Assembly: GCA_902574205.1 (NCBI GenBank)
Contig: CACGMS010000006.1
Coordinates: forward strand, 1-47,894
Reading direction: 5' to 3'
From: an uncultured Candidatus Hydrogenedens sp.
GTDB lineage: Bacteria; Myxococcota; UBA4151
DNA: 47,894 bases
Positions within the stretch are counted from its first letter, which is position 1. Each line of letters opens with the position of its first letter. The position numbers and the translations under genes are program-made. The notes below the pieces were generated by a model, which did not search any database, had not been told where the DNA came from, and saw nothing but the letters and a program-made list of their open reading frames with translations. This document shows, piece by piece, positions 15,928-23,803 of this stretch.

Positions 15928-18375
15928 TCACAAACGCGCTGATATTCCACCGCTAAAAGTCCTGGGCTGTATCGCCAAATCCCGTGCATCGCCGGCATCA
16001 AGAAGATTCTCAATGCGTCCAAACAGAGTCACTTTATGACCCCATTTTTTCGCAATGCGCAGACTCATTCGAGCATAGGGATCAGCATACCGTGGCGCGG
16101 TACTTAGTTCATCATCTTCGTAAAAGGGCCTCGGTCCCGACACCGAACCTCGAGTCGTGACACGTAACTTCCAAGGCCTATACCGATATCTCAAATCAAA
16201 GGTAGTTCGATGCCGAGCCCTTCCAGAAAGTGGGCGCTTGAGGCTAAGATTTCGAGCATTGGTGAGCGTGTACCCAGCTTCGAGAATAAGGTGCTTGGCT
16301 AAGCGAACGCGCGCTCGTGTTTCCAAACCTTGCGTCATCGCTTGGTCAACATTTGCGTAGGTAAATCGGCGTGTCCCAACCAAATTCGCCGTTTGATCCT
16401 CGCGGGTATTAATCAAACCCGTGATGTCGTTATGAAAACCGTTCACAAAGAACCAAAAGGACGTGTTCACAGCCATTTCTAAGCTAAGGTTCACGCTTTG
16501 AGAGAATTCTGAGCCCAGATCAGGATTACCTTCAACCACATAACCAGCGCTTGGATTTTCAAAGATTAAATACAATTCTTTGAAGTCGGGCGACCGGAAA
16601 CCCATGCCATAACTAGCGCGCCATTTGGTATCTTGATTCGGGTCATAGCGCATTGCCAACTTCGGCGTCGCTTGCGTTCCAAATTGTGAATCTACATCCA
16701 CCCGACCGCCAGGAACGATTCGCAGCCGCGCACCCGACGCCGCCTTGATCGACCATTCGTCTTGAACAAAAAGAGCCCCCCGATTACGCGAACTTTGCCC
16801 ATCAAGCAAACGCACGGTCTCGAGCTGTTCCGCAAAGAGATCGCCGCCGGCGGTCAGCCGATGGCGCAGTCCAATTGGCACGTTGTATTGGGTGCTCAAT
16901 TGCACCAACTGCTCACGCGTCTCTTGATCCTGATCCAGATCAGCTGAATTCCGCTGATCTAGAATATATTGATCACGAAACAACCGGTAACTCCCGATTA
17001 CTTTCAGATGATGCTTGTCATCAAATGAGAACAAAGGCTCCACCGAGAAATGCGCGTTCTCGGTCAGGTTACGCCGGTCAAAAATCGCCCCTGCCGTATT
17101 CGCATCAACGCCTTTTTGGTCGCGCTGAATATAACTCAACCGAGAAGCGACTGAGAAAGTATCGTTGAAGCGATAAGCATTTCGACTGGATAGATGACCC
17201 ATCACATAGCCGCTGCCCGTCGTCGCCTCATCATCAGGATTCAAATCATAAGCATCGATTTGATGCACACCAAAGAACGTTCGAGAATTGCGCTGAGTGC
17301 CTTGAAAACCAAAACGTCCACTGAGATCCAACATGTCTTGCGTTCCTACAACGACTTTACCGGCAACTTCACGAGCCTTGCGCGCCCCCCTTGTGATCAC
17401 ATTGATGACGCCGCCCATAGCGTCTGATCCATAAAGCGCCGAGCTTGGTCCCTTAACGATTTCTACGCGCTCAATTGCACTGATCGGAATTCGACTCAGA
17501 TCCAAGGCACCACCGATACGGCCCCCCGTGCGCTCGCCATCCATCAAAATCAAAACATGCTTTTCATCGAGCCCTTGAAGCCTCAATCCTGCGCCGCGAA
17601 ACGAACGACTCACATCGACGCCAGGATGCTCTTCGAGCAAATCAGCAAGGGTCTCTGCTCCTGAGGAAATAATATCTCGTCGCGACACCACTTCCGTCGC
17701 AACCGTTGCATCATCAAGTCGCCGAGACATTCTCGATCCTGTGACCACGATACCCTGAGGAATCACCGCAGGAATCATATCGTCTAACGATTCTAGTTTG
17801 GTTCCAGAGAAGTCGGCTGATTGAGGCGGCAGAAGCTTTTGATCCGAACGATTTTCCGGGTCGAGTAACTGAGCGATTTTATCGGGAATCAAATCAACCA
17901 TCTGATTGGCTTTCGTCGCCAGAACGGACTGCGTATTGATCGCAACAACGCGCTCAATATCGATCAACTTCAAGAGCAGAATTAGACGTTGATCCACTCG
18001 CTTGAGCTTCCCCGTCACCATGTACCGAGCACCGAGAGCTCCACCAATTTGTGTGATACACGATGCTTCATCACAACCGCCCGCGAGTTGTCGTTGCAAT
18101 TCCTCGTCAATGGCGCTGATCTCTTCCGGCGTCACCAACATGTAATACCGAGATTGTCCGACCTGAACACGAATAAGCTCAGCCAGCGTATCGGCGAATT
18201 CTCGATCGTCAGCGCTGCCCTGGACAGGAACGACGACCAGCGTCGGTTTCATAGCTTCTTGTGAATCGGCTTGTGACTGAGCCTGAGCGGTTGATGACAA
18301 CAACACCATCAACGAGACAATAAGCAGTCCAACTGGTCGTTTGTTGATATTGATAATGAATGTCATTGTCATCAT
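15928..18375 (-). CDS. TonB-dependent heme receptor with extra N-terminal domain
   Basis: An 815-residue outer-membrane receptor. After a signal peptide (to about residue 33, ...LLSSTAQA), residues ~43-190 form a FlgO/TolB-N-like domain with the C-x4-C element GCDEASC and GGALGARYMVTGKL. The plug starts near 210 (IVVTGSRMSRRL) and has ADLLEEHPGVDV, LILMDGERTGGR, RVEIVKGPSSALYGSDAMGGVINVIT. The barrel follows, with FRAP/NPDL-like boxes FRSPDFKELY and GNPDL, and ends RTFSGGISARL. HmuR/HemR-type heme receptors have a His between those boxes; I see none here. Starts at 18375, 18372 and 18366 are all possible. It heads the six-gene heme operon. Confidence 0.9.
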   Translation of the reverse strand: MMTMTFIININKRPVGLLIVSLMVLLSSTAQAQSQADSQEAMKPTLVVVPVQGSADDREFADTLAELIRVQVGQSRYYMLVTPEEISAIDEELQRQLAGGCDEASCITQIGGALGARYMVTGKLKRVDQRLILLLKLIDIERVVAINTQSVLATKANQMVDLIPDKIAQLLDPENRSDQKLLPPQSADFSGTKLESLDDMIPAVIPQGIVVTGSRMSRRLDDATVATEVVSRRDIISSGAETLADLLEEHPGVDVSRSFRGAGLRLQGLDEKHVLILMDGERTGGRIGGALDLSRIPISAIERVEIVKGPSSALYGSDAMGGVINVITRGARKAREVAGKVVVGTQDMLDLSGRFGFQGTQRNSRTFFGVHQIDAYDLNPDDEATTGSGYVMGHLSSRNAYRFNDTFSVASRLSYIQRDQKGVDANTAGAIFDRRNLTENAHFSVEPLFSFDDKHHLKVIGSYRLFRDQYILDQRNSADLDQDQETREQLVQLSTQYNVPIGLRHRLTAGGDLFAEQLETVRLLDGQSSRNRGALFVQDEWSIKAASGARLRIVPGGRVDVDSQFGTQATPKLAMRYDPNQDTKWRASYGMGFRSPDFKELYLIFENPSAGYVVEGNPDLGSEFSQSVNLSLEMAVNTSFWFFVNGFHNDITGLINTREDQTANLVGTRRFTYANVDQAMTQGLETRARVRLAKHLILEAGYTLTNARNLSLKRPLSGRARHRTTFDLRYRYRPWKLRVTTRGSVSGPRPFYEDDELSTAPRYADPYARMSLRIAKKWGHKVTLFGRIENLLDAGDARDLAIQPRTFSGGISARL
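18352..18370 (-). promoter_or_regulatory. Fur-box-like operator
   Basis: GATAATGAATGTCATTGTC agrees with the 19-base Fur consensus GATAATGATAATCATTATC at 15 positions, and further GATATT/CATCAT hexamers flank it. It covers the first codons of the receptor gene. A possible promoter lies just upstream on the minus strand (-35 TTGCGC at 18410-18405, -10 TATAGT at 18389-18384, 15-base spacing), which would give a very short leader. Iron repression of the whole heme operon is inferred. Confidence 0.5.
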
Positions 18376-18472
18376 AATGACTGACTATAGGACCCGAAAA
18401 AAGAGCGCAAACACTTTTGGATGAACGATTATATCAACGTGATCTTAACCGTTAGGCCCGCCTGAGTTCCCG

Positions 18473-20140
18473 CTAATTTGATGGACGGACAAACAAGCTA
18501 ATCCAATTCCAGTTGGCGCTGAACTGATAGCGATTCAGGCCATCGAGGTAGAGGCCGAGATCCGGGCTTTGGTCATTGCCTTGAATGAGGAAGCCATTAC
18601 CACGTTCATAGCCTGCGCAGTGATGGTCAGGCTGACCTTGAACGCCAATGGACCAGTTCCACCATATATTGTCTCGACCGAGCGTCGCGTTGCACGTGAT
18701 CCACGCTTCAGCGCCGACCGCCTTGTACTGAAAACCGTTGGCGTCGGCTAAGCCAGGTCGAGCGATCGAGTTCCAGGCACTTTTGTTTACATGTCGGTAT
18801 AACGAGCCTCTTTGAATCCCGTCGACCTTCACCATGATCTCTAAATCCTCGCCGACGGTATCCGCTGAAAACCAAACCATCGGGACATTGAAGACAGCAT
18901 TCAAAGAGGATGCATTCGCATCGTCTTCAACGCTCCAAGCATCCCATAAAATGCCACCACGACGAAAATTGGCGACATGGGTCCATCCGCCACCATCAGT
19001 GCTCATATCGCACCGCACGCGCAAAGGATCGACCTCGCCTGCAGCATCAGGGTCAATCCAATAGATTCCGCTGGTGGAGTTAGGGGCTATAGACTTGAGG
19101 TGTAAACAATGCCGCACAGCACCTCCTGGGCTTTTGCCAGGTACCCATTCGCAATCCGTCGTACAGGTGTCGAAATCAACGCCGTTGCCGTCATCACATG
19201 ACTCACCATGATCGACGCGCCCGTTCCCACAGAGTTCGATCAGACAAGAACCAGAGCAACGATCACCAGACTCGGTGTTTCCATCATCACATTCCTCAAA
19301 TCCATCGTCACGACCCTGCTCAAGGTCGGTACGCAGAATGCCATCACCGCAGCGAGCGATGATACAATCGTTGGTGCACGCGTCGGTCTCGTCTTGGTTC
19401 CCATCATCACAGGCATCAATCCCATCTTGGACAAAACCATCACCGCAGCGCGGTAGACTACAATTGTTGAGACACCCATCGGTCTGCTCATCGTTGGCGT
19501 CATCGCAAGCCTCAAAGCCCTCTTCACCTTCAACGAGGTCCATCCGTACAATCGCATCCCCGCAACGAGCCAGTTCACACAAACGAGTACAGGCATCGTT
19601 TTGTACTTCATTCCCATCATCACATTCTTCAACGCCTGGGCGCACTAAGCCGTCACCGCAACGTGCCAGTTCACAGTTGCTGTTGCAGTCGTCGTCATCA
19701 CTCAAATTGCCGTCGTCACAACCCTCGCCTGGACCCAAGAAGCCATCACCGCACGACGCAGCGATGCAGCCGGTCAGGCACAGATCACGCTGCTCTTCAT
19801 TGCCGTCATCGCATGCTTCATAGCCGTCTTGACCCGGTTCTCTATCCGTTCGCGCCACGCCATCGCCGCACACGGCCGCCGTACAGGCATTGAGGCAGGT
19901 GTCGCTGTCGTTATCATTACCGTCATCACACTCTTCGGTGCCGCCAATAATTCCATCACCGCAGCGGACCTTTTCAGGCTCAAAATCATCCGAAGGCGCC
20001 ACACAAAAACTGACGACGCAAACCGTACCCCGAGGACAAACTGTCTCATCATCACTACAATTTACCGCATTGGCTTGTGTGTAGTCAGCGTTAAGGCAGC
20101 CCACACTAAACAGCAGCGGTAATGAGAGCCATTTTACCAA
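18473..20140 (-). CDS. DUF4215-repeat lipoprotein with C-terminal fibrinogen-like domain
   Basis: A 555-residue predicted lipoprotein (signal [15 protein letters not shown], Cys15). It contains eight tandem DUF4215 repeats (about residues 57-330), each with CGDG and a CDDGN core (one reads CDDAN). A fibrinogen-C-like domain follows: [33 protein letters not shown], and a C-terminal [22 protein letters not shown]. The repeats should be disulfide-locked rods that display the lectin-like tip at the cell surface. The start codon is TTG, overlapping the upstream gene by 7 bases; no ATG, GTG better placed is seen. The ligand is unknown; adhesion or carbohydrate recognition is an inference from the fold. 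Confidence 0.88.
   Translation of the reverse strand: MVKWLSLPLLFSVGCLNADYTQANAVNCSDDETVCPRGTVCVVSFCVAPSDDFEPEKVRCGDGIIGGTEECDDGNDNDSDTCLNACTAAVCGDGVARTDREPGQDGYEACDDGNEEQRDLCLTGCIAASCGDGFLGPGEGCDDGNLSDDDDCNSNCELARCGDGLVRPGVEECDDGNEVQNDACTRLCELARCGDAIVRMDLVEGEEGFEACDDANDEQTDGCLNNCSLPRCGDGFVQDGIDACDDGNQDETDACTNDCIIARCGDGILRTDLEQGRDDGFEECDDGNTESGDRCSGSCLIELCGNGRVDHGESCDDGNGVDFDTCTTDCEWVPGKSPGGAVRHCLHLKSIAPNSTSGIYWIDPDAAGEVDPLRVRCDMSTDGGGWTHVANFRRGGILWDAWSVEDDANASSLNAVFNVPMVWFSADTVGEDLEIMVKVDGIQRGSLYRHVNKSAWNSIARPGLADANGFQYKAVGAEAWITCNATLGRDNIWWNWSIGVQGQPDHHCAGYERGNGFLIQGNDQSPDLGLYLDGLNRYQFSANWNWISLFVRPSN
19145..19970 (-). repeat. Tandem DUF4215 coding repeats (8 units)
   Basis: Eight units of roughly 33-42 codons share GAxGAxGGxAAx (the CDDGN core) at the DNA level, giving a direct-repeat array inside the lipoprotein gene. 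The arrays at 21354-22095 (opposite strand) and 24590-26560 (same strand) are homologous. Confidence 0.75.
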
Positions 20141-21105
20141 AACAAAACCCCTCCAAGAAGGGCTACACCCACGCCAATTCCGAAACCAATGTTCGCCAAA
20201 TTTTGCGCTTGATCTAGGCGCTCAAAGTCCTTGCTTTGGTAGGACACTAAATCATCAAAGTGCTGCTGCTCTGAATCCAAATAGAGCGTCGCTGCTAGGG
20301 CTCCGCCAGCGCCGGCAACGACGGTGGAACCAGCGACCAAGAATTTACGCAATCGACGAGCGCGTTGCTCGGCCGTGCGCTCAATGGGCGCCGAAGAGCG
20401 CGCAATCACTGATTCTGGAATCGCTTCGCCAAACACTTTGGCAGACAGCGCATCGACCGCCTCGTTAAGCTCTTGAATCATCTCGTCAACACTTGCGTAA
20501 ACAAGGGTGAGTCGAGCCGCTACATTCGCCTCATCGACGCGTAAAATCTTCATGTTGAGCATGAAGCGTCCACCCACTTTACCCACATCAGCACTAAACA
20601 ATAAGGGCACGCCTAAAGCGCCACCCAATTCAGCCAAACAGCCGTCATTCTCGCACCCCAAAACCGCCTTTTGCTGTTCCATGGAGAGCATGGCTTGCAA
20701 GTCTGAACTACCCAGCACACTACTGAACCGATCCGTCGTCTTGAGGCGGCTCAAGATCGCTTCATTGATCAATCGAGCGGAGGCGGCCTTGACCCCACTG
20801 ACCGCAACGACATCGAGCGCCGCCATACCTGGTCGCTCATCAAGGATCGGCGCCACCGGTTTGGGTTTAGGCGTTGCGACCACAGGAACAGACTGGACCT
20901 GAGGCGACTTCGTCTTCTGCGCAGGAACAAACTTTTGAGCGGATGAGCGCTTGCTTCGGCGTGGTTTTCGGCTTCGCTTGCGGCGACGATTGCTCTGGGC
21001 AACCGCCTGAATCGAATCATCGGCATACGAGACACTAAGTTGAGCGGAGCTACTCGGCAACACGATCGCTAGCAGCAATTCAGCAAACACGTGAATACTC
21101 CGCAC
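20134..21105 (-). CDS. Exported protein with C-x4-C domain and C-terminal membrane helices
   Basis: A 323-residue protein of unknown function. It has a signal peptide (to about residue 22), a strongly basic stretch ([16 protein letters not shown], about 40-55), a Pro/Val-rich linker, then a FlgO/TolB-N-like domain (about 92-235) with GCENDGC and [21 protein letters not shown]. Two hydrophobic segments end the protein ([20 protein letters not shown] and [17 protein letters not shown]). The central domain matches that at the N-terminus of the TonB receptor next door. The start is GTG 21105; GTG 21090, with GGAG upstream, is an alternative. It overlaps the DUF4215-fibrinogen gene by 7 bases and is its operon partner. 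Confidence 0.7.
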   Translation of the reverse strand: MRSIHVFAELLLAIVLPSSSAQLSVSYADDSIQAVAQSNRRRKRSRKPRRSKRSSAQKFVPAQKTKSPQVQSVPVVATPKPKPVAPILDERPGMAALDVVAVSGVKAASARLINEAILSRLKTTDRFSSVLGSSDLQAMLSMEQQKAVLGCENDGCLAELGGALGVPLLFSADVGKVGGRFMLNMKILRVDEANVAARLTLVYASVDEMIQELNEAVDALSAKVFGEAIPESVIARSSAPIERTAEQRARRLRKFLVAGSTVVAGAGGALAATLYLDSEQQHFDDLVSYQSKDFERLDQAQNLANIGFGIGVGVALLGGVLFW

Positions 21106-21116
21106 TTAGCTAGGAT

Positions 21117-21146
21117 ATTCTAACGTGTGACCCATCCGATGGGCAA
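21117..21146 (-). promoter_or_regulatory. Possible promoter of the 21105-18473 operon
   Basis: On the minus strand TTGCCC (21146-21141) and TAGAAT (21122-21117) are 18 bases apart, 12 bases ahead of the GTG start. A perfect palindrome CCCATC-C-GATGGG (21131-21143) lies over the -35 edge and spacer, where a repressor could bind. Confidence 0.3.
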
Positions 21147-21264
21147 GACTCGACACAGTAAGTCGTTATACATCCATCACCACCAATCACACCACAAATT
21201 TGATCGTCATTAGATTGACCCAGTCACGCGTTGTCTCCAGTGTACGGCAAGGGAAAACGGAACC

Positions 21265-23799
21265 ATGCAGTTCAGATTCACGACATTCCTGATCAGCGCG
21301 TGTTTGGCGTGTCAACCTACTCTTCCCTCGATGGAGGAACTCGTTGAGTTCAGTTGCGGTGATGGTCGGGTACGTACCGATCTCGCAGCAACCGAAACGA
21401 TGTACGAAGAATGCGATGATGGAAACATCGATGATCGAGATGGCTGTACCAACTCGTGTCGCTTGGCACGCTGCGGAGATGGTATCACCAGGCAAGATAG
21501 AGTTCGCGGCCATGAGGATTACGAAGCCTGCGACGACGGCAACGACAACAACCAAGATCCCTGCACGATTTATTGCGAAGAACCGCGCTGCGGTGATGGA
21601 CTTGTCTACGAGGCTGACGAGGCGTGTGACGATGGAAACACTTCAGATTTAGATAACTGTCTCAACACCTGCGAACGCGCACGATGCGGTGACGGTATCG
21701 TTCATCCAGGTGAAAGCTGCGATGATGGAAACACCATCGAAACAGACAACTGTCTAAGTGATTGTACGGTTGCTCGGTGCGGAGATGGCGTTGTTCAACC
21801 GGGTGAAGCTTGTGATGACGGGAACGATGAAGAAACCGATTTGTGCTTAACCTCATGCCAGGAAGCTCGCTGCGGCGACGGCTTCTTGCTTCAGGAACTA
21901 GACGGTTCAATCGGCGAGGCTTGTGATGACGGAAACGCGACCGATGAAGATGAATGCACCAACCTGTGCGCGCTCGCACGCTGCGGTGATGGTATTGTCC
22001 GAGCCGACCTGACGGAAGATAACGTGGGTTTTGAGTGGTGCGATGACGGGAACATTGAACCCATGGATAACTGCACGACTGAATGCAAAATTGACGACCA
22101 TGGCGATAGCTTTGAGCATGCAACGACGCTGACCAGTACGGGTGCAACCGGTGACATTCAAAGCCCTGAAGATATTGATCGGTTTCGATGGATAGCAACG
22201 CTTCCGGGAACCTATCGCTTTCGCGTCACATCGCAGCCGCTTCAAGGCGATCAACGTCAAGAGTTGATGCTGAGCATGCATGATTCGACGGGTGAACGAC
22301 TCGACGTCCGCAACACTTTTATTGGTCAAGAGACTTATCATGTTGAACTCGAGGTGACTCTCGCTGAGGATGAATTAATCTATTTGGGTGTACAAACCGC
22401 GCACAACCGACCGACCGGTCGCTATGATCTGATGGTACAAACAACCTGTGGCAATGGCGTCGTTGAATCTCATGAATCATGCGACCCGCTGGCGCCGACG
22501 ATGAGCGCGTTCTCGTGTCGCTCCGACTGCAATTGGAGGCGCTCACTCGCCAACGCCGATGCGACGACCTGTTACAACCAGAATGGGGCGTTGTGGTGTG
22601 CCGGAGCCAACCATCGATTGGTTCTCGGTCAGTGGCGTGACGGCCTCACCCAATGTGAGCGCAGCGGCGGCGAAAACCCCATTTCGTGCTCTCGACGTCC
22701 GCTGCGTGTCCAGGACCGAACCATGGGTCTAACGAGCATGACACTTGGCGAAGGGACCCTTTGCTTCACAGACGGTCGTGGCCGACTCTATTGCGGTGGT
22801 GAAACGTCGGATGCACTCGGGCTCGATGTACAGTCTGCCACGCACTGCCCCGCACCGAACCAACACAATCGTCGGTGCATCGCCGGGCAAAACCCTCTTT
22901 TTCACGACGAGCTCGGATCCATTAGTGGAATTTCTGCAGTGACCAAATCGCTGTTTGCGGTCAAACAGGGACAGATCTACAGTTGGGGTCGCGAAAGCTA
23001 CGGTTTATTGGGTCACAACTCGCCGAATCATAGGCTTCTTGGTCACCAGCGAACGCCAACCCTCATTGATATGCCTAACCCCAATGATCCTGTCATGTAT
23101 GTTGAGGGTACGGCATTTTCGGGATCAGCCTGCGCTCTCACCGAAAGCGGTAACCTGTACTGCTGGGGCTTAAACTGCTTTGGTCAAACCGGTCGGGTGA
23201 TCGCAGAGAACGAAGCCTTATGTCCCGGTCGAATTGGATCTTGGGAATGTGACCGTAGCCCTCGACAAGTCGAGGGTCTAGACCGGGTCTTAGACTTTGC
23301 TGTTGGCTGGGCACACGCTTGTGCCGTTACCGAAGAAGGCCTCCCTTATTGCTGGGGCAATCATGAACACGGACAGCTCGGTGTTCCATTTGATCAAGTC
23401 GGATTCTGCAACTCGCGTCTGCAAGCTGCGCGAAGTCAGCGGGGTGAACCGCCGGCGTGGTGCACCGCAGCACCGCAACGCGTGCAACTCAATGATGTCA
23501 TCGATATCGGCGCCGGAACCTGGAATTCCTGTGCGGTTGTTCGCAGCGGTCGGGTCTTTTGCTGGGGGTGGGGAAACTACTTTCAAGCGGCGGGTATCGG
23601 TGCTCGGCTTGATGCTCAAGTCCCCCGCATGCTGGGGCGAGTTAACGATGCCGTTGAGGTCAGCGTAGGCAGTCACGTGACCTGCATTCGCCACCGAGAT
23701 AACCGAGTGTCATGTTGGGGTAGAAACAGCTCGGGTGAGACCGGCGCAAACACGCTTGATGAGGCACTCGCCCATCCACGACTGATCGAGTTTCGCTAA
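21265..23799 (+). CDS. DUF4215-repeat lipoprotein with PPC-like and RCC1 propeller domains
   Basis: An 844-residue surface protein. Its short signal sequence (MQFRFTTFLISAC or up to CLAC) suggests a lipoprotein. Seven DUF4215 repeats cover about residues 29-275. A jelly-roll domain like bacterial pre-peptidase C-terminal (PPC) domains follows (about 278-392: DSFEHATTL, DIDRFRWIATLPGTYRFRV, RYDLMVQTT), then one more Cys-rich unit. The C-terminal half (about 430-844) is an RCC1-type beta-propeller with blades ending LYCWG, PYCWG, VFCWG and VSCWG plus GQLG or GQTG. Cysteines in most blades suggest disulfides. The gene is divergent from the gene at 21105 and convergent with the next DUF4215 gene, 4 bases apart. 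Confidence 0.88.
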   Translation: MQFRFTTFLISACLACQPTLPSMEELVEFSCGDGRVRTDLAATETMYEECDDGNIDDRDGCTNSCRLARCGDGITRQDRVRGHEDYEACDDGNDNNQDPCTIYCEEPRCGDGLVYEADEACDDGNTSDLDNCLNTCERARCGDGIVHPGESCDDGNTIETDNCLSDCTVARCGDGVVQPGEACDDGNDEETDLCLTSCQEARCGDGFLLQELDGSIGEACDDGNATDEDECTNLCALARCGDGIVRADLTEDNVGFEWCDDGNIEPMDNCTTECKIDDHGDSFEHATTLTSTGATGDIQSPEDIDRFRWIATLPGTYRFRVTSQPLQGDQRQELMLSMHDSTGERLDVRNTFIGQETYHVELEVTLAEDELIYLGVQTAHNRPTGRYDLMVQTTCGNGVVESHESCDPLAPTMSAFSCRSDCNWRRSLANADATTCYNQNGALWCAGANHRLVLGQWRDGLTQCERSGGENPISCSRRPLRVQDRTMGLTSMTLGEGTLCFTDGRGRLYCGGETSDALGLDVQSATHCPAPNQHNRRCIAGQNPLFHDELGSISGISAVTKSLFAVKQGQIYSWGRESYGLLGHNSPNHRLLGHQRTPTLIDMPNPNDPVMYVEGTAFSGSACALTESGNLYCWGLNCFGQTGRVIAENEALCPGRIGSWECDRSPRQVEGLDRVLDFAVGWAHACAVTEEGLPYCWGNHEHGQLGVPFDQVGFCNSRLQAARSQRGEPPAWCTAAPQRVQLNDVIDIGAGTWNSCAVVRSGRVFCWGWGNYFQAAGIGARLDAQVPRMLGRVNDAVEVSVGSHVTCIRHRDNRVSCWGRNSSGETGANTLDEALAHPRLIEFR
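21354..22095 (+). repeat. Tandem DUF4215 coding repeats (7 units)
   Basis: Seven CGDG...CDDGN units encoded head to tail on the plus strand. They form inverted copies with the arrays at 19145-19970 and 24590-26560. Confidence 0.75.
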
Positions 23800-23803
23800 G
23801 TCG

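Noticed and set aside
15906-16022. Longer start for the HmuY-like lipoprotein
   Set aside because: The extension overlaps the receptor's 3' end, has no signal-peptide character, and ATG 15905 has both a ribosome site and a lipoprotein signal.
19275-19823. Ser/Pro-rich plus-strand frame across the DUF4215 repeats
   Set aside because: Its repeats are the complement of CDDGN codons, an artefact of the coding repeats.
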